Part shown: piece after piece, positions 27,201-35,631 of the stretch
Layout: each line of letters opens with the position of its first letter
Numbering within the stretch: position 1 is the first letter of the stretch
NCBI GenBank assembly: GCA_964343805.1
Contig: CAYFLR010000032.1
Coordinates: 1 to 64,000, forward strand
From: CAYFLR01 sp964343805
Lineage (GTDB): Bacteria > Bdellovibrionota_B > Oligoflexia > CAYFLR01
Length of the DNA stretch: 64,000 nt
Reading direction: 5' to 3'
Program-made: the position numbers and the translations under genes
Notes under the pieces: generated by a model
The model's input: only the letters and a program-made list of their open reading frames with translations
Told to the model about the DNA's origin: nothing
Databases searched by the model: none

Positions 27201-29857
27201 TCACCATCTACTCTTTCCCCACGAGCATTCACTCGAAGAATTTCCACTCGGTGATCTTTATCGGTTAAAAGCATTCCTCTGGTTTTATCACCCTTAGGAA
27301 GAAGGAGTCCCACATAATGACTATAGGGACTATAGGGTATCGAAAACTGATCTACACTAAATGCTCCACTGGGCTCAAATACAGTGGTATTAAATAGGGC
27401 CTTGAGCATACCGGGAGAGTATCCCTTAACATTAAAATTCATCTTCCAGGAGGCATCACCTTTTTGGTTGAGCTTACCCTCATAAAAATCGAACCAAGAA
27501 GATTTAAACTTTCTTACAGGATCATCAAAAGTATAGGATTCAAGGCCAGTGAATGTGGTGGTTATGGGAATTAATTTAACACTCATCTTTGCCTTGAGGT
27601 TTCTAGCAATAGCCCCATGCAACCATTTTGCGCTCAATTCACCTTCAATATTATGAGAGGTAATTAGAGAAGGCTCTCCGGTTAATCTAAATTTAAGTTT
27701 CAAACGATTGGGAACCACTGTTTCTATTTTTATTTTCTTTTCAAATTGAACTCCTCCCACTTCGGCCTTCAAAGTCCATCTTCCGGTTGGGGCATCTAGC
27801 GAAGTTGAAGTTTGAAATGGATAAAATCCACCGATCGATTGAGTTACAACCTTCTTGTGAGTTATCTTATTTCTTGGATCTATCAATAAAAATGTGACTG
27901 GATGGGTTTCAGGTATTTTCTTTTGCTCATCAAATAAAATAAAATTCATAAAAAGAGTATCACCCGGTCGCCAAACCCCTCGCTCTCCATAAAAGAACCC
28001 TTTAAGTCCTTTGTTCACCTGCTTTCCTACGATATTAAACTGACTCATTGGCAATGAACGACCATCATCGAGTCTCATATAAGCCTTATTAGCAGGATCT
28101 GTTTTTGAACCTATCACCTCCATTAAATAGGGGGATTTGATGTTATCTATCTTGGCGAAACCAGCTTCATCGGTCAGACCCTGTCCCAATTCCTGTTGCT
28201 GATAGTTAAATATTTTGACCCTAGCTCCCTGAATGGGAAGTGCGGTTTTTAAATGAGTCACCGTAACATATAGGGTTCCCACATCACTGGCTTTGGCGGT
28301 TATCCCTAAATTGGATATCCAAATGTTTTTCTGAACCTCGATGTGATGATCACCATAGTGCCTATAAAATGCAGGGTGACATGGGTTCTTTCTTTGCTGA
28401 TAATAAGCCCAAGAGTAGACCTCTTGATCAGATATATTGTCCCAATTACTTAGATTTAAAGGCCCATCATCTTCTCTTCGATCCCAATCATCTTCCCAAT
28501 TATCAATATCTACACCCCAACAAGGGTAATTGATATGGGGTAAGATAAAGCTCAATTTGAGCTGATACATCCCGCCAGGAAACTTATCCGTTAGGGGAGT
28601 CAGATCTAAACCAGAACGGACCCATCTATTTCTGGTTTTGGTACTTTCCGGTAATTCAATGGTTTTCTTCCAAACTATTTTTCCCACTCTCCTCATCTCT
28701 CCATGAGAATCATGGGTGTTCACTTGAAAAAACTGTTGCATGTTATTGGAGAATACTTTAGTCGCGGATATACGCACCTTTTTTAAATTCATAGTCTCAA
28801 TAGGAATGGTAAGCCTTGCATGAGAAGGGACTATATTTCCTTTAGTGACAAAACGAACCACAGGTTTCAAATCTTTAAAAACTAAAGTGTGCTGCTGAGG
28901 TTCTGATAGAGTGACCCCAATTACATTCTTAATTCCTGTATAAACTTTCAAGGTCATGGTTGAAAGCCAAGGTCTATCACTATACACCCGAACGATATTA
29001 CGTCTGATAGAAAACTTGAGTGGACGCTGATCATTCAAGGTAATCAGGCCATTTAAGTTTTGATGAGGATCTAATGGGTCAGTGAATCTCAATTTAAGGT
29101 ACTGAGATCCCTGTGATTTAACTTGCACATCTGCCAAAATGAAAACATTGAGTGGGGATACAGAAATTGAACGTTTACCTTTCTGAAGGGTGCCAATAGC
29201 TTTACCATCCCAACTGAGTTGTATCATGGAAGGGTGTATTTTCTTTTCTATGCCATTAATAAAAAATTGATGCTCTCTGCCTCCTTGAGCATGCTGCCAT
29301 TTAATGGAAAGGAACTTCTCTCCTTGCTTAGCAGTTAAGAGCTTCTCTACTGTTAAAGCCTCCTCTTGATTCATAGTATTCAATTTTCCCGACAAGATCT
29401 GTTTCTTTAAACTGTTAGTTTCTGCACTTTTAAGCTCTCCTATAATGATCTCAAAAGCCTGCTTGGGAGTGGAAAAGCTAAAAGTAAATAGAGATGAAGG
29501 AGGAATCTTACTATCAACTTTAGATAAGTTTAAATAAGCTGTGTACTTGGTATCATTAGCTAAGGGCGTCAGGGGGTAGAAAACGAGGTGACTTTTATCT
29601 GTAAAAACCGTTGATCCTTCTATTTTGGGCGAGAAAGTTAAAAGAGCTGAATCTAAAACCTTATTGAGAGGAACATTAATCGCCAGTTGCTTGGAAAATA
29701 AGATATTGATTTTACTATCTCTAGAGATCACTCCCTTGGTATGATTTTTGATATATTTAGAATTGAGTTTTGTCTGACTTTCTTTCTTTGGATCTAATGA
29801 ACAAGAAAAAAAGCAAAGATATAATGCGGTCCCTAGTAATAATCCTAAACTCTTCAT
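24239..29857 (-). CDS. Bacterial alpha-2-macroglobulin lipoprotein
   Basis: An 1872-aa giant with a lipoprotein signal (FFSC, Cys at about residue 19) and a series of macroglobulin beta domains. It has an MG2-type segment (FMNFILFDEQ) and an intact thioester motif Cys1412-Leu-Glu-Gln1415 in YPHGCLEQT. An alpha/alpha thioester domain with LTSFQQEGGGFSLWPG follows, then a C-terminal receptor-like domain. The thioester covalently traps attacking proteases. It matches the E. coli YfhM group in size and order. It is translationally coupled to pbpC. In a cell rich in secreted proteases the trap could also protect against its own enzymes; that is inference. Confidence 0.95.
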   Translation of the reverse strand: MKSLGLLLGTALYLCFFSCSLDPKKESQTKLNSKYIKNHTKGVISRDSKINILFSKQLAINVPLNKVLDSALLTFSPKIEGSTVFTDKSHLVFYPLTPLANDTKYTAYLNLSKVDSKIPPSSLFTFSFSTPKQAFEIIIGELKSAETNSLKKQILSGKLNTMNQEEALTVEKLLTAKQGEKFLSIKWQHAQGGREHQFFINGIEKKIHPSMIQLSWDGKAIGTLQKGKRSISVSPLNVFILADVQVKSQGSQYLKLRFTDPLDPHQNLNGLITLNDQRPLKFSIRRNIVRVYSDRPWLSTMTLKVYTGIKNVIGVTLSEPQQHTLVFKDLKPVVRFVTKGNIVPSHARLTIPIETMNLKKVRISATKVFSNNMQQFFQVNTHDSHGEMRRVGKIVWKKTIELPESTKTRNRWVRSGLDLTPLTDKFPGGMYQLKLSFILPHINYPCWGVDIDNWEDDWDRREDDGPLNLSNWDNISDQEVYSWAYYQQRKNPCHPAFYRHYGDHHIEVQKNIWISNLGITAKASDVGTLYVTVTHLKTALPIQGARVKIFNYQQQELGQGLTDEAGFAKIDNIKSPYLMEVIGSKTDPANKAYMRLDDGRSLPMSQFNIVGKQVNKGLKGFFYGERGVWRPGDTLFMNFILFDEQKKIPETHPVTFLLIDPRNKITHKKVVTQSIGGFYPFQTSTSLDAPTGRWTLKAEVGGVQFEKKIKIETVVPNRLKLKFRLTGEPSLITSHNIEGELSAKWLHGAIARNLKAKMSVKLIPITTTFTGLESYTFDDPVRKFKSSWFDFYEGKLNQKGDASWKMNFNVKGYSPGMLKALFNTTVFEPSGAFSVDQFSIPYSPYSHYVGLLLPKGDKTRGMLLTDKDHRVEILRVNARGERVDGEVDIEVYKIKWRWWWEKGHESIGDYLGTTSYQPIQRSRVAIKDGRGLWHLKIKYPDWGRYLVRIKDKNGHHMAGKIVYIDWPGWAGRGQKESGGSASIINFQVERDKYNIGEEVKVTIPSSKGSRALVSIESSGRVIQQEWVEDKGDQKGKGSLIYRFKALPIMTPNIYVHVSLIQPYQQSENDLPIRMYGIVPVPINDPSTHLNPIIKLPDVLTPGELAKIDVGEESGRPMSYTLALVDEGLLDLTRFKTPDPWSYFYQREALTIKTWDLYDFVAGAYGGTLEQVLAIGGDGSAESSSTSGSKKASRFPPMVKFLGPVKLGPNEIQSHAIKIPEYIGSVRAMVVAGANGAFGKAEKSVFVKKPLMVLGTLPRSMNMGDEVVMPVTVFALDDAMGRVTVEIQNNSLVEFMTPANSEIIFKNRGEQELLFKLRAGNKEGIENLKIKAYVKDNKAIGQAFHSIEIDVKNPFKRMIATYPLTMPAGEFVENQITLPGAIGERDIWLELSRFPQLKIGHRIDYLLNYPHGCLEQTISGAFPQLLLSQLLQLSPAKEKKAENQIKEILHHLTSFQQEGGGFSLWPGHYPANEWVTNYVGHFLMVAKQKGYDVPFDLIQGWASFQKKKAFAWVAGSPQSELVQAYRLFTLVLAGEVDLGSMNRLKEVLHLPVNAKWRLAIAYQLAGQPEAAKSITAGLSFSIPDYREQSNTFGTALRDRAMIAESLCLMGLREKAQLLLDDIHNKLGGDSSLNTQELGFALLAIATCSSSKKADFLSFSYGWETASKQVTLQNDNVIEVVPETDQPKSRFVVKNNSKVPLYGHLKIASTPQLDSSKVHVKGCQGKDNGLKVDIHYSKVLGEKEEPLALKSGLAQGTDFKAYITVKNTGPTGKYEEVALSFIIPSGWEIRNERMNLIKQINHSEHGYTYQDVRDDRIYTYFDLDHQEEKTFQIKLNATYQGSFFGPIIHAETMYDPSINSCSIGGWQTIHSGAI

Positions 29858-29967
29858 AATACCCCCCAGACGGGTTCAAACCAATTTTTCAGAACTTGTA
29901 GAAAAAGCATAGCATATTGAAGGGCTATATTTGGAAAAAAGAAGTAGGGAGGGAGCAGTTTTTATAT

Positions 29968-30810
29968 TTACTTTACTGAGACAGACACACTACCAAAAAC
30001 TCTATCGTTTCGAAGAATTTCAAAAACCATGTCTACTGGTCTTGAGTTGGGGGAATGAGCTGAGCGGGTCCCGATGACCGTTTTTTCCTCTCCCACTTTT
30101 TGAATTGTTACTAAAGGAACTTGGCCCAAATCACCCGAGAGTAACTTGACTCGCAACTTGACTCCGAGGTTATTTTGGATATTTGTCTTGATATCCAGGA
30201 TCTTGATGGTGTCACTGCGCTTCAGTTTAATGGACTCTTTACCATAGAGCGCTATTTTATTGCCTTTATTCCGTTGAAGTAAAAGGTAGCCAAACTGAGG
30301 AGGTAGGATTTTGATGTAGAAATAAGCTACCTTGGCGTTTTTGCTTTTAATATAGATTTGATAAAGATCTTTTTCTTTGTTCATGGCGAATTTTTCCACC
30401 AGATCTGTATCGGTATGAATGGGAAGTTGACGATCTTCCTCAAGGTTTTTCTTATTTCCCCCGCGATACCCCACAAAATTAACCGTTAAAGCCTTCTTAT
30501 TGGGGATTTTCCCTAAGATATCGGTAATAACAAGAACATCTCCTTTGATCACATGGAGAGTGTGGTTTGCTTTTAGTAATTCAAACTCTTTGTTCTTACG
30601 GATCACTAAATATTCAACCTTAACATCACTTGTAGGAGTTTTAATGGGTTTAAATTCAGCGGCCAGCTCCTGCTCTGACTTGGTCAATGGTAGACCATTC
30701 TGATTGTTCATTTCAAGAGATGGTGATGGAGGAGGGGCACCATCATTCGTGGTTGAATGCAAACTTCCACAAAAGGAAAATGCCAAAACTAACCCCAAAA
30801 AGATCTTCAT
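29968..30810 (-). CDS. Secreted protein of unknown function
   Basis: A 280-aa protein with a signal peptide (about residues 1-20, FCGSLHS), a Pro/Ser-rich linker and a beta-rich body. Two similar halves contain KNKEFELLKANHTLHVIKGD and QRNKGNKIALYGKESIKLK, suggesting an internal duplication of about 100 residues. ATG 30810 follows GGAGGG at good spacing. It lies between gcvH and the macroglobulin gene on the same strand. No family is recognised. Confidence 0.6.
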   Translation of the reverse strand: MKIFLGLVLAFSFCGSLHSTTNDGAPPPSPSLEMNNQNGLPLTKSEQELAAEFKPIKTPTSDVKVEYLVIRKNKEFELLKANHTLHVIKGDVLVITDILGKIPNKKALTVNFVGYRGGNKKNLEEDRQLPIHTDTDLVEKFAMNKEKDLYQIYIKSKNAKVAYFYIKILPPQFGYLLLQRNKGNKIALYGKESIKLKRSDTIKILDIKTNIQNNLGVKLRVKLLSGDLGQVPLVTIQKVGEEKTVIGTRSAHSPNSRPVDMVFEILRNDRVFGSVSVSVK

Positions 30811-30893
30811 TCTATTACCCTCCAGCATCCAACTCTACTTTAATAAGAATAAAGTTGAGTACAACCTTGTCTAACCCTCTACCCAAAGTTTGG

Positions 30894-31283
30894 TTAATCT
30901 TGTTGATCTTCTACAAACTCATTATAGGCTTCAGGGGTCATTAAGTTCTCAATACTATCCAAATCTTCGATCTCAAGTTTCACCAACCAGCCCTCAACAT
31001 AGGGATCTTGCTCAATAATATCAGGTGATGAAATCAGAGATTCATTCACTTCTAGTATTTTTCCCGTAATGGGCATAAAAATATCCGAAACCGCTTTTGT
31101 GGACTCTACTGTTCCCATTGATGCTTCTACTTCAAACTCTTCATCAACTTCAGGGAGTTCTAAATAAACAATCTCACCCAATTGCTCAACTGCATAACTA
31201 GTAATTCCAACTGTCGCTTTATTACCCTCAATCAAAATCCATTCGTGTTCTTCTGTATACTTAAGATTGTTTGGAAAACCCAT
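30894..31283 (-). CDS. gcvH: Glycine cleavage system H protein
   Basis: A 129-aa lipoyl carrier that shuttles the aminomethyl group between the P, T and L proteins. The lipoyl-lysine motif reads ESTKAVSDIFMP, and the N-terminal YTEEHEWI and GITSYAVEQLGEIVYLELPE stretches are typical. It is 27 bases downstream of gcvT. The decarboxylase gene gcvP, often next, is not in the window. Confidence 0.97.
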   Translation of the reverse strand: MGFPNNLKYTEEHEWILIEGNKATVGITSYAVEQLGEIVYLELPEVDEEFEVEASMGTVESTKAVSDIFMPITGKILEVNESLISSPDIIEQDPYVEGWLVKLEIEDLDSIENLMTPEAYNEFVEDQQD

Positions 31284-31310
31284 GTAAAACCCTCCCTTAA
31301 TAGATTTCCT

Positions 31311-32432
31311 TTATTTATTTTTATAAAACGGTTTTTTTACAACCACACATTTTTTTAAGTTACCGCGTATATTCACATTGAGAGATGTGCCAATCTTGCA
31401 ATAGCTCTTATCAACTAGGGCTAATGCAATGGATTTATTCACTGATGGCCCTTTGGTGCCAGAAGTTACATATCCAATCTCTTTCTTACCCTCTTCATCT
31501 AAAATAACAAATTCTGGTCTCGCAATACCAGCATCTATCAATTCGAGACCGATAATTCTTCGGGATACCCCTTCTTTACAATGCTTCTCTACTGTTTCCT
31601 TACCAATAAAATCACCTTTTTCTAATTTCACTAACCATTTCTGACCCGCTTCAATAGGTGAGATATCATCAGCTAGTTCATGACCATAGAGGGGAAAACA
31701 CACCTCAAATCTCAAAGAATCTCTCGCTCCCAATCCAACTGGCATTATATTTAAATCCTGTCCTTTCTCCATAAGAGACTGCCATATTGCAGGAGCATCT
31801 CCTGGCTTACAGTAAATTTCATAACCAAATTCACCGGTATAGCCAGTTCTAGAAATGATAGCAGAGAAGCCTTCAACCTTTCCTTCCAAAAAATGATAAT
31901 ATTTCAAAGAAGATAGATCCTCAGCAGCCACTCGCGCCATGAGCTCTTTTGATTTGGGACCTTGTACTGCGATTTGAGCAAATTCATCACTTTCATTTCC
32001 CAAAGTTAATTCAGAATAGGTGGAAGAATTGTTATCCTTCACAGACTTTAACCAGTTGAAATCTTTATCTATATTACTGGCATTCACCACCAACAGATAA
32101 TTCTCAGCAGAGAGACGATAGATTAGGATATCATCAACAATACCGCCCTTTTCATTGCACATCATAGTGTATTGGGCTTGGCCATCAACAAGTGTAGACA
32201 CATCATTTACGGTGGTATACTGTAAAAAAGCAAGTGCGTTCTTACCGGTAACACGTAACTCTCCCATATGGCTCACATCAAAAAGACCCACGTGTTCTCT
32301 TACGTTTAGATGTTCCTGCACAACCCCTTTATACTGCACCGGCATATTCCATCCAGCAAAATCTACTAGTCTCCCTTTATGATCCTTGTGGACATTATAC
32401 AGCGGTGTTTGCTTCAGCGGTTTCTTTTCCAT
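31311..32432 (-). CDS. gcvT: Aminomethyltransferase (glycine cleavage T protein)
   Basis: A 373-aa folate-dependent aminomethyltransferase releasing ammonia and methylene-tetrahydrofolate from the H-protein intermediate. Recognised by the N-terminal TPLYNVHKDHKGRLVDFAGW, LFDVSHMGE, GYTGEFGYEIYC and LGARDSLRFEVCFPLYGHEL segments, at normal length. AGGA eight bases before the ATG supports the start. It is followed closely by gcvH. Confidence 0.97.
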   Translation of the reverse strand: MEKKPLKQTPLYNVHKDHKGRLVDFAGWNMPVQYKGVVQEHLNVREHVGLFDVSHMGELRVTGKNALAFLQYTTVNDVSTLVDGQAQYTMMCNEKGGIVDDILIYRLSAENYLLVVNASNIDKDFNWLKSVKDNNSSTYSELTLGNESDEFAQIAVQGPKSKELMARVAAEDLSSLKYYHFLEGKVEGFSAIISRTGYTGEFGYEIYCKPGDAPAIWQSLMEKGQDLNIMPVGLGARDSLRFEVCFPLYGHELADDISPIEAGQKWLVKLEKGDFIGKETVEKHCKEGVSRRIIGLELIDAGIARPEFVILDEEGKKEIGYVTSGTKGPSVNKSIALALVDKSYCKIGTSLNVNIRGNLKKCVVVKKPFYKNK

Positions 32433-32480
32433 TTTGTTATCCTACTCTTAATAATAATCTAAACTCTCTTTTCTCATAGA

Positions 32481-33764
32481 TTAACCTTGGGGTAAATGGA
32501 AAATTGAAGAGAAAAGGTTAAGTGACCATAATTGATCAGGACCCACTCCGTTTCCCATGACATAAAAGTCACTCTTTGCACCAACCAAACTTTGCCTCAA
32601 ATAAAAACGCACCTCTTTTTTTTGATAGGAACGAGCAAAAACATTAGGAATAGCTAGTATCTTCTCTTGCCTGATGGGAGACATGGATTCTTCATTAGGA
32701 TAAATTCGACTCAGGGCTTTAGGTATATCTCTGATCATTTGTCCCACTTCCTTTTTACAGAGGGAAAAATGATCATGAAAATAGCGATGCCAGGAAAGGT
32801 TATAGATAGGTTCAGGCTGAACCACCTTTTCGATCTCAAGGTGTAAATTTAAGCGGGGAAAGAGGATTTCCACCAGATGGTCAGACATTAAATGGGAAAG
32901 GTCGCTTTCTACTACCATATTATATACTAAGGCTGAAACTGGAGAGGTTCGATCTACGGCTCGAATGACTTTTTCGGCAAAAAAGTTTTTAGGAATAGTA
33001 TAGAACAAATCATGCAAAGGGGCGCAATAAAACAACTGATCAAAAGATTGATTAATTATTTCACCGCCATTAAAGAGTTTGAGTGACTCACTTCCATCTA
33101 TGTTTTCTGCTTTAACCTCTGCATTGTAGACTATTTGCCCCCCTGTTTGAATGATAGCCTGTTCAATTTTGGTTTTAAAATGAGGAGTTAATCTCAAAGA
33201 CCTCACAGGAAGTTTACCAACCAAAATATCTACTCCTTGCTTTAAAATTTCGGTAGGAACAGCTAAAACATCTGGTACTCCCAACAAACAATTTAGAGCA
33301 CCATGAAGACTTCTTCGGTTTTCCTTCAACTTCCCCTTATTATCTTTGAAAAATTTCCCCAAAGCTTGGGATAAACTTTCAGTGGCCGGTGGGGTTTCGA
33401 GTAAATCCTCTAAGTCGATTAAGCTCTTGCCAGTAGCCTGCAAATTAACCTTTCCTCCTTGATAAAGCGGAATCAAAGAGTTTTTTTTATGACTCCATAG
33501 ATGAATCGGAACTTCAGTTACTGGGAGAAGGGAATCTAATTCAATATTAAAATACCTGAGGATGGCCTGGAGTTTCTCAAAATCTGGCTCTAAAATATGC
33601 ACTTTACCCAAACCACAAAAAGGCCCTTGAGTTCTATAATTAGCCATCCCCATCGATTCCGGTCGTTGGTCAAATAGGGTCACCTCATGTTCTTTGTCAT
33701 GCATGAGAGCATGGATTGCTGTCAATAATCCTGAAAGTCCTGCACCAATAATTCCAATTTTCAT
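32481..33764 (-). CDS. FAD/NAD(P)-binding oxidoreductase (amine oxidase-like)
   Basis: A 427-aa protein opening with the Rossmann fingerprint GIIGAGLSGLLTA and a later acidic strand end (LFDQRP). It has the general build of protoporphyrinogen-oxidase/phytoene-desaturase-like amine oxidases, and the C-terminal YVMGNGVGPDQLW is the second FAD contact region. It lacks enough diagnostic residues to name a substrate. It lies 48 bases upstream of gcvT on the same strand and may head that operon. Confidence 0.75.
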   Translation of the reverse strand: MKIGIIGAGLSGLLTAIHALMHDKEHEVTLFDQRPESMGMANYRTQGPFCGLGKVHILEPDFEKLQAILRYFNIELDSLLPVTEVPIHLWSHKKNSLIPLYQGGKVNLQATGKSLIDLEDLLETPPATESLSQALGKFFKDNKGKLKENRRSLHGALNCLLGVPDVLAVPTEILKQGVDILVGKLPVRSLRLTPHFKTKIEQAIIQTGGQIVYNAEVKAENIDGSESLKLFNGGEIINQSFDQLFYCAPLHDLFYTIPKNFFAEKVIRAVDRTSPVSALVYNMVVESDLSHLMSDHLVEILFPRLNLHLEIEKVVQPEPIYNLSWHRYFHDHFSLCKKEVGQMIRDIPKALSRIYPNEESMSPIRQEKILAIPNVFARSYQKKEVRFYLRQSLVGAKSDFYVMGNGVGPDQLWSLNLFSSIFHLPQG

Positions 33765-33959
33765 TTTTACCCGCCAAAGGGTTGACTCAATATGTCAATT
33801 AATTGGCAATATTCTCCTCAACCCTGCAAATTTTACCTAGTTCTTCTGCCAAGGCTAAGCCTGAGTCTTTTATAAATTAAATCCATAGAATTCTCAGAAG
33901 CCCAAGTGACATCTATCTTTTATCTGCCAACCAGTAAAAAAATACAAGAAGTTTTGTTA

Positions 33960-33976
33960 TTGGCCCACAATTTGCA
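33960..33976 (+). promoter_or_regulatory. Sigma-54 promoter upstream of flgF
   Basis: TTGGCCCACAATTTGCA matches the sigma-54 consensus TTGGCAC-N5-TTGCA at all but one core position, with the invariant GG (33962-33963) and GC (33974-33975) exactly ten bases apart. It lies 50 bases before the flgF start in a 260-base noncoding gap. This implies control of the rod/L-ring operon by RpoN with an enhancer-binding activator, the usual logic for middle flagellar genes in several phyla. Confidence 0.75.
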
Positions 33977-34025
33977 AATAATTTATTTCGAGAATTCATA
34001 ATTTTTTCCATAGAGGGGAGAGTAA

Positions 34026-34808
34026 ATGTCAAATGGCATATTTACAACGCTTTCTGGAGCAACAGCCCAAGAAAAGTATCTCGAAATAATCGCCAATAAT
34101 TTGGCGAATGTTCACACGGATGGATATAAAGAAGATAAGGCGACTTTTAAAGTACTTCAATCTGAACCCGATAAACACCTTCATCCGCCCCTGCCTCCAG
34201 ATAATTTTAAACAGCATATAAATGTTTCACCTCTGATTGGGAATGATATTCGTTATGTGGGATTTGGTGGATTCAACACTGATCATTCACAAGGCCCACT
34301 CAAGCCAACTTCGAACCCTTTGGACATGGCCATTGATGGACCTTCCTACTTTGTAACCCAAAGTCACGAAGGGCTAAGATACACCAAAGATGGTAGCTTT
34401 ACATTGGGAGCAAATGGAGTTCTACAGACCCATGATGGTTTTCCAGTGCAAGGCCAAAAAGGAGGTATATTTCTAACCAGCCCCGATTTTAAAGTCAATG
34501 AGCAGGGAGAAATATATCAAGATGGAAAGCTCATTGATCGTCTCAAGATCGTGGCATTCAAAGACCTAGACCTTCTACAGAAAGTAGGAAACAACTTATT
34601 CACCCATAATGGATCTGAAGAAAACCTAATGGTCCCTTCTCAAACACGGTTATTACAAGGCTATAAAGAGGGATCTAATGTCAATCCATTAAAGAATTTA
34701 ACTCAAATGATTTTAACTCAACGAAGCTTTGAAGCTTATCAAAAAGCCATGAAGTTTCATGATGACCAAATGAGTAAAGCCAACTCATTAGGAAATGTTA
34801 AGGCTTAA
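34026..34808 (+). CDS. flgF: Flagellar basal-body rod protein FlgF
   Basis: A 260-aa rod protein. It has the N-terminal flagellar rod/hook motif ANNLANVHTDGYKEDKATF, a central FlgE/F/G-like domain (DMAIDGPSYFVTQ, GLRYTKDGSFTLGANGVLQT) and a C-terminal LLQGYKEGSNVNPLKNLTQM helix. A GAGGGGAG ribosome site precedes the ATG. It is first of a four-gene flagellar run behind the sigma-54 site. Identity as FlgF and not FlgG rests on its divergence and its position before a canonical flgG. Confidence 0.93.
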   Translation: MSNGIFTTLSGATAQEKYLEIIANNLANVHTDGYKEDKATFKVLQSEPDKHLHPPLPPDNFKQHINVSPLIGNDIRYVGFGGFNTDHSQGPLKPTSNPLDMAIDGPSYFVTQSHEGLRYTKDGSFTLGANGVLQTHDGFPVQGQKGGIFLTSPDFKVNEQGEIYQDGKLIDRLKIVAFKDLDLLQKVGNNLFTHNGSEENLMVPSQTRLLQGYKEGSNVNPLKNLTQMILTQRSFEAYQKAMKFHDDQMSKANSLGNVKA

Positions 34809-34830
34809 CATTTAACCAAGGAGTAACAAT

Positions 34831-35616
34831 ATGCTAAGATCGCTCCTTAGCGCCGCCTCAGGGATGGATGCCCAACAAAGGTCCATTGATGTAATTGCTA
34901 ACAACTTAGCCAACATTAACACCAATGGATTTAAAAGAAGTCGAGCTAACTTTCAAGATTTGCTCTACCAAACCCTTAAAGCACCTGGCCTCAACTCCAC
35001 CAGTGGTAATGTAATACCCAGTGGAATTGAAGTAGGTCATGGAACCAAACTGGTATCTACCGAAAAAATGTTCACTGAAGGCTCTCTTCAACCGACGGGT
35101 AATGAGACAGATGTGGCTATAGAAGGTCGTGGATTTTTTAGAATTTCCATGCCCAATGGTCAGACATTCTATACCCGAGATGGTTCATTTAAAATGGACA
35201 GTCAGGGTCGATTAGTGACTGCTGATGGTTTTCCACTAGAGCCCAATATTCAAGTTCCCCAAAATGCCAAAGATCTGCATATTGGTATGGATGGAACCGT
35301 TACTGCAAATTTACCTGGACAAGAAGAACCTCTTCCTCTCGGTCAAATTCAGCTCTCGTCCTTTATCAATCCATCGGGTTTAAAAAGTGAGGGACGGAAT
35401 CTCTACTCATCAACTATTTCTTCGGGGGATCCCCTCCTGTCAAATCCGACAGAGAATGGATTTGGATCTTTAAAGCAAAGATCCCTAGAGGGTTCCAACG
35501 TAAATGTGGTGGAGGAGATGGTAAATATGATTGTTGGACAAAGAGCCTATGAGCTTAACTCAAAGGTGATTCAAACCAGCGATCAGATGCTGCAAACCAC
35601 CAATCAATTAAGATAA
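34831..35616 (+). CDS. flgG: Flagellar distal rod protein FlgG
   Basis: A 261-aa distal-rod protein with canonical motifs: MLRSLLSAASGMDAQQ, DVIANNLANINTNGFKRSRA, TDVAIEGRGFFRI, GQTFYTRDGSFKMDSQG and the C-terminal LEGSNVNVVEEMVNMIVGQR. Length is typical. It is 22 bases downstream of flgF in the same operon. Confidence 0.98.
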   Translation: MLRSLLSAASGMDAQQRSIDVIANNLANINTNGFKRSRANFQDLLYQTLKAPGLNSTSGNVIPSGIEVGHGTKLVSTEKMFTEGSLQPTGNETDVAIEGRGFFRISMPNGQTFYTRDGSFKMDSQGRLVTADGFPLEPNIQVPQNAKDLHIGMDGTVTANLPGQEEPLPLGQIQLSSFINPSGLKSEGRNLYSSTISSGDPLLSNPTENGFGSLKQRSLEGSNVNVVEEMVNMIVGQRAYELNSKVIQTSDQMLQTTNQLR

Positions 35617-35631
35617 ACATAGGGCGTTAAT

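Noticed and set aside
24239..29857. Possible host-derived (horizontally acquired) origin of the macroglobulin
   Set aside because: Bacterial alpha-2-macroglobulins next to pbpC are common and ancient in Gram-negatives, and composition here looks like the neighbours, so no recent transfer is supported.
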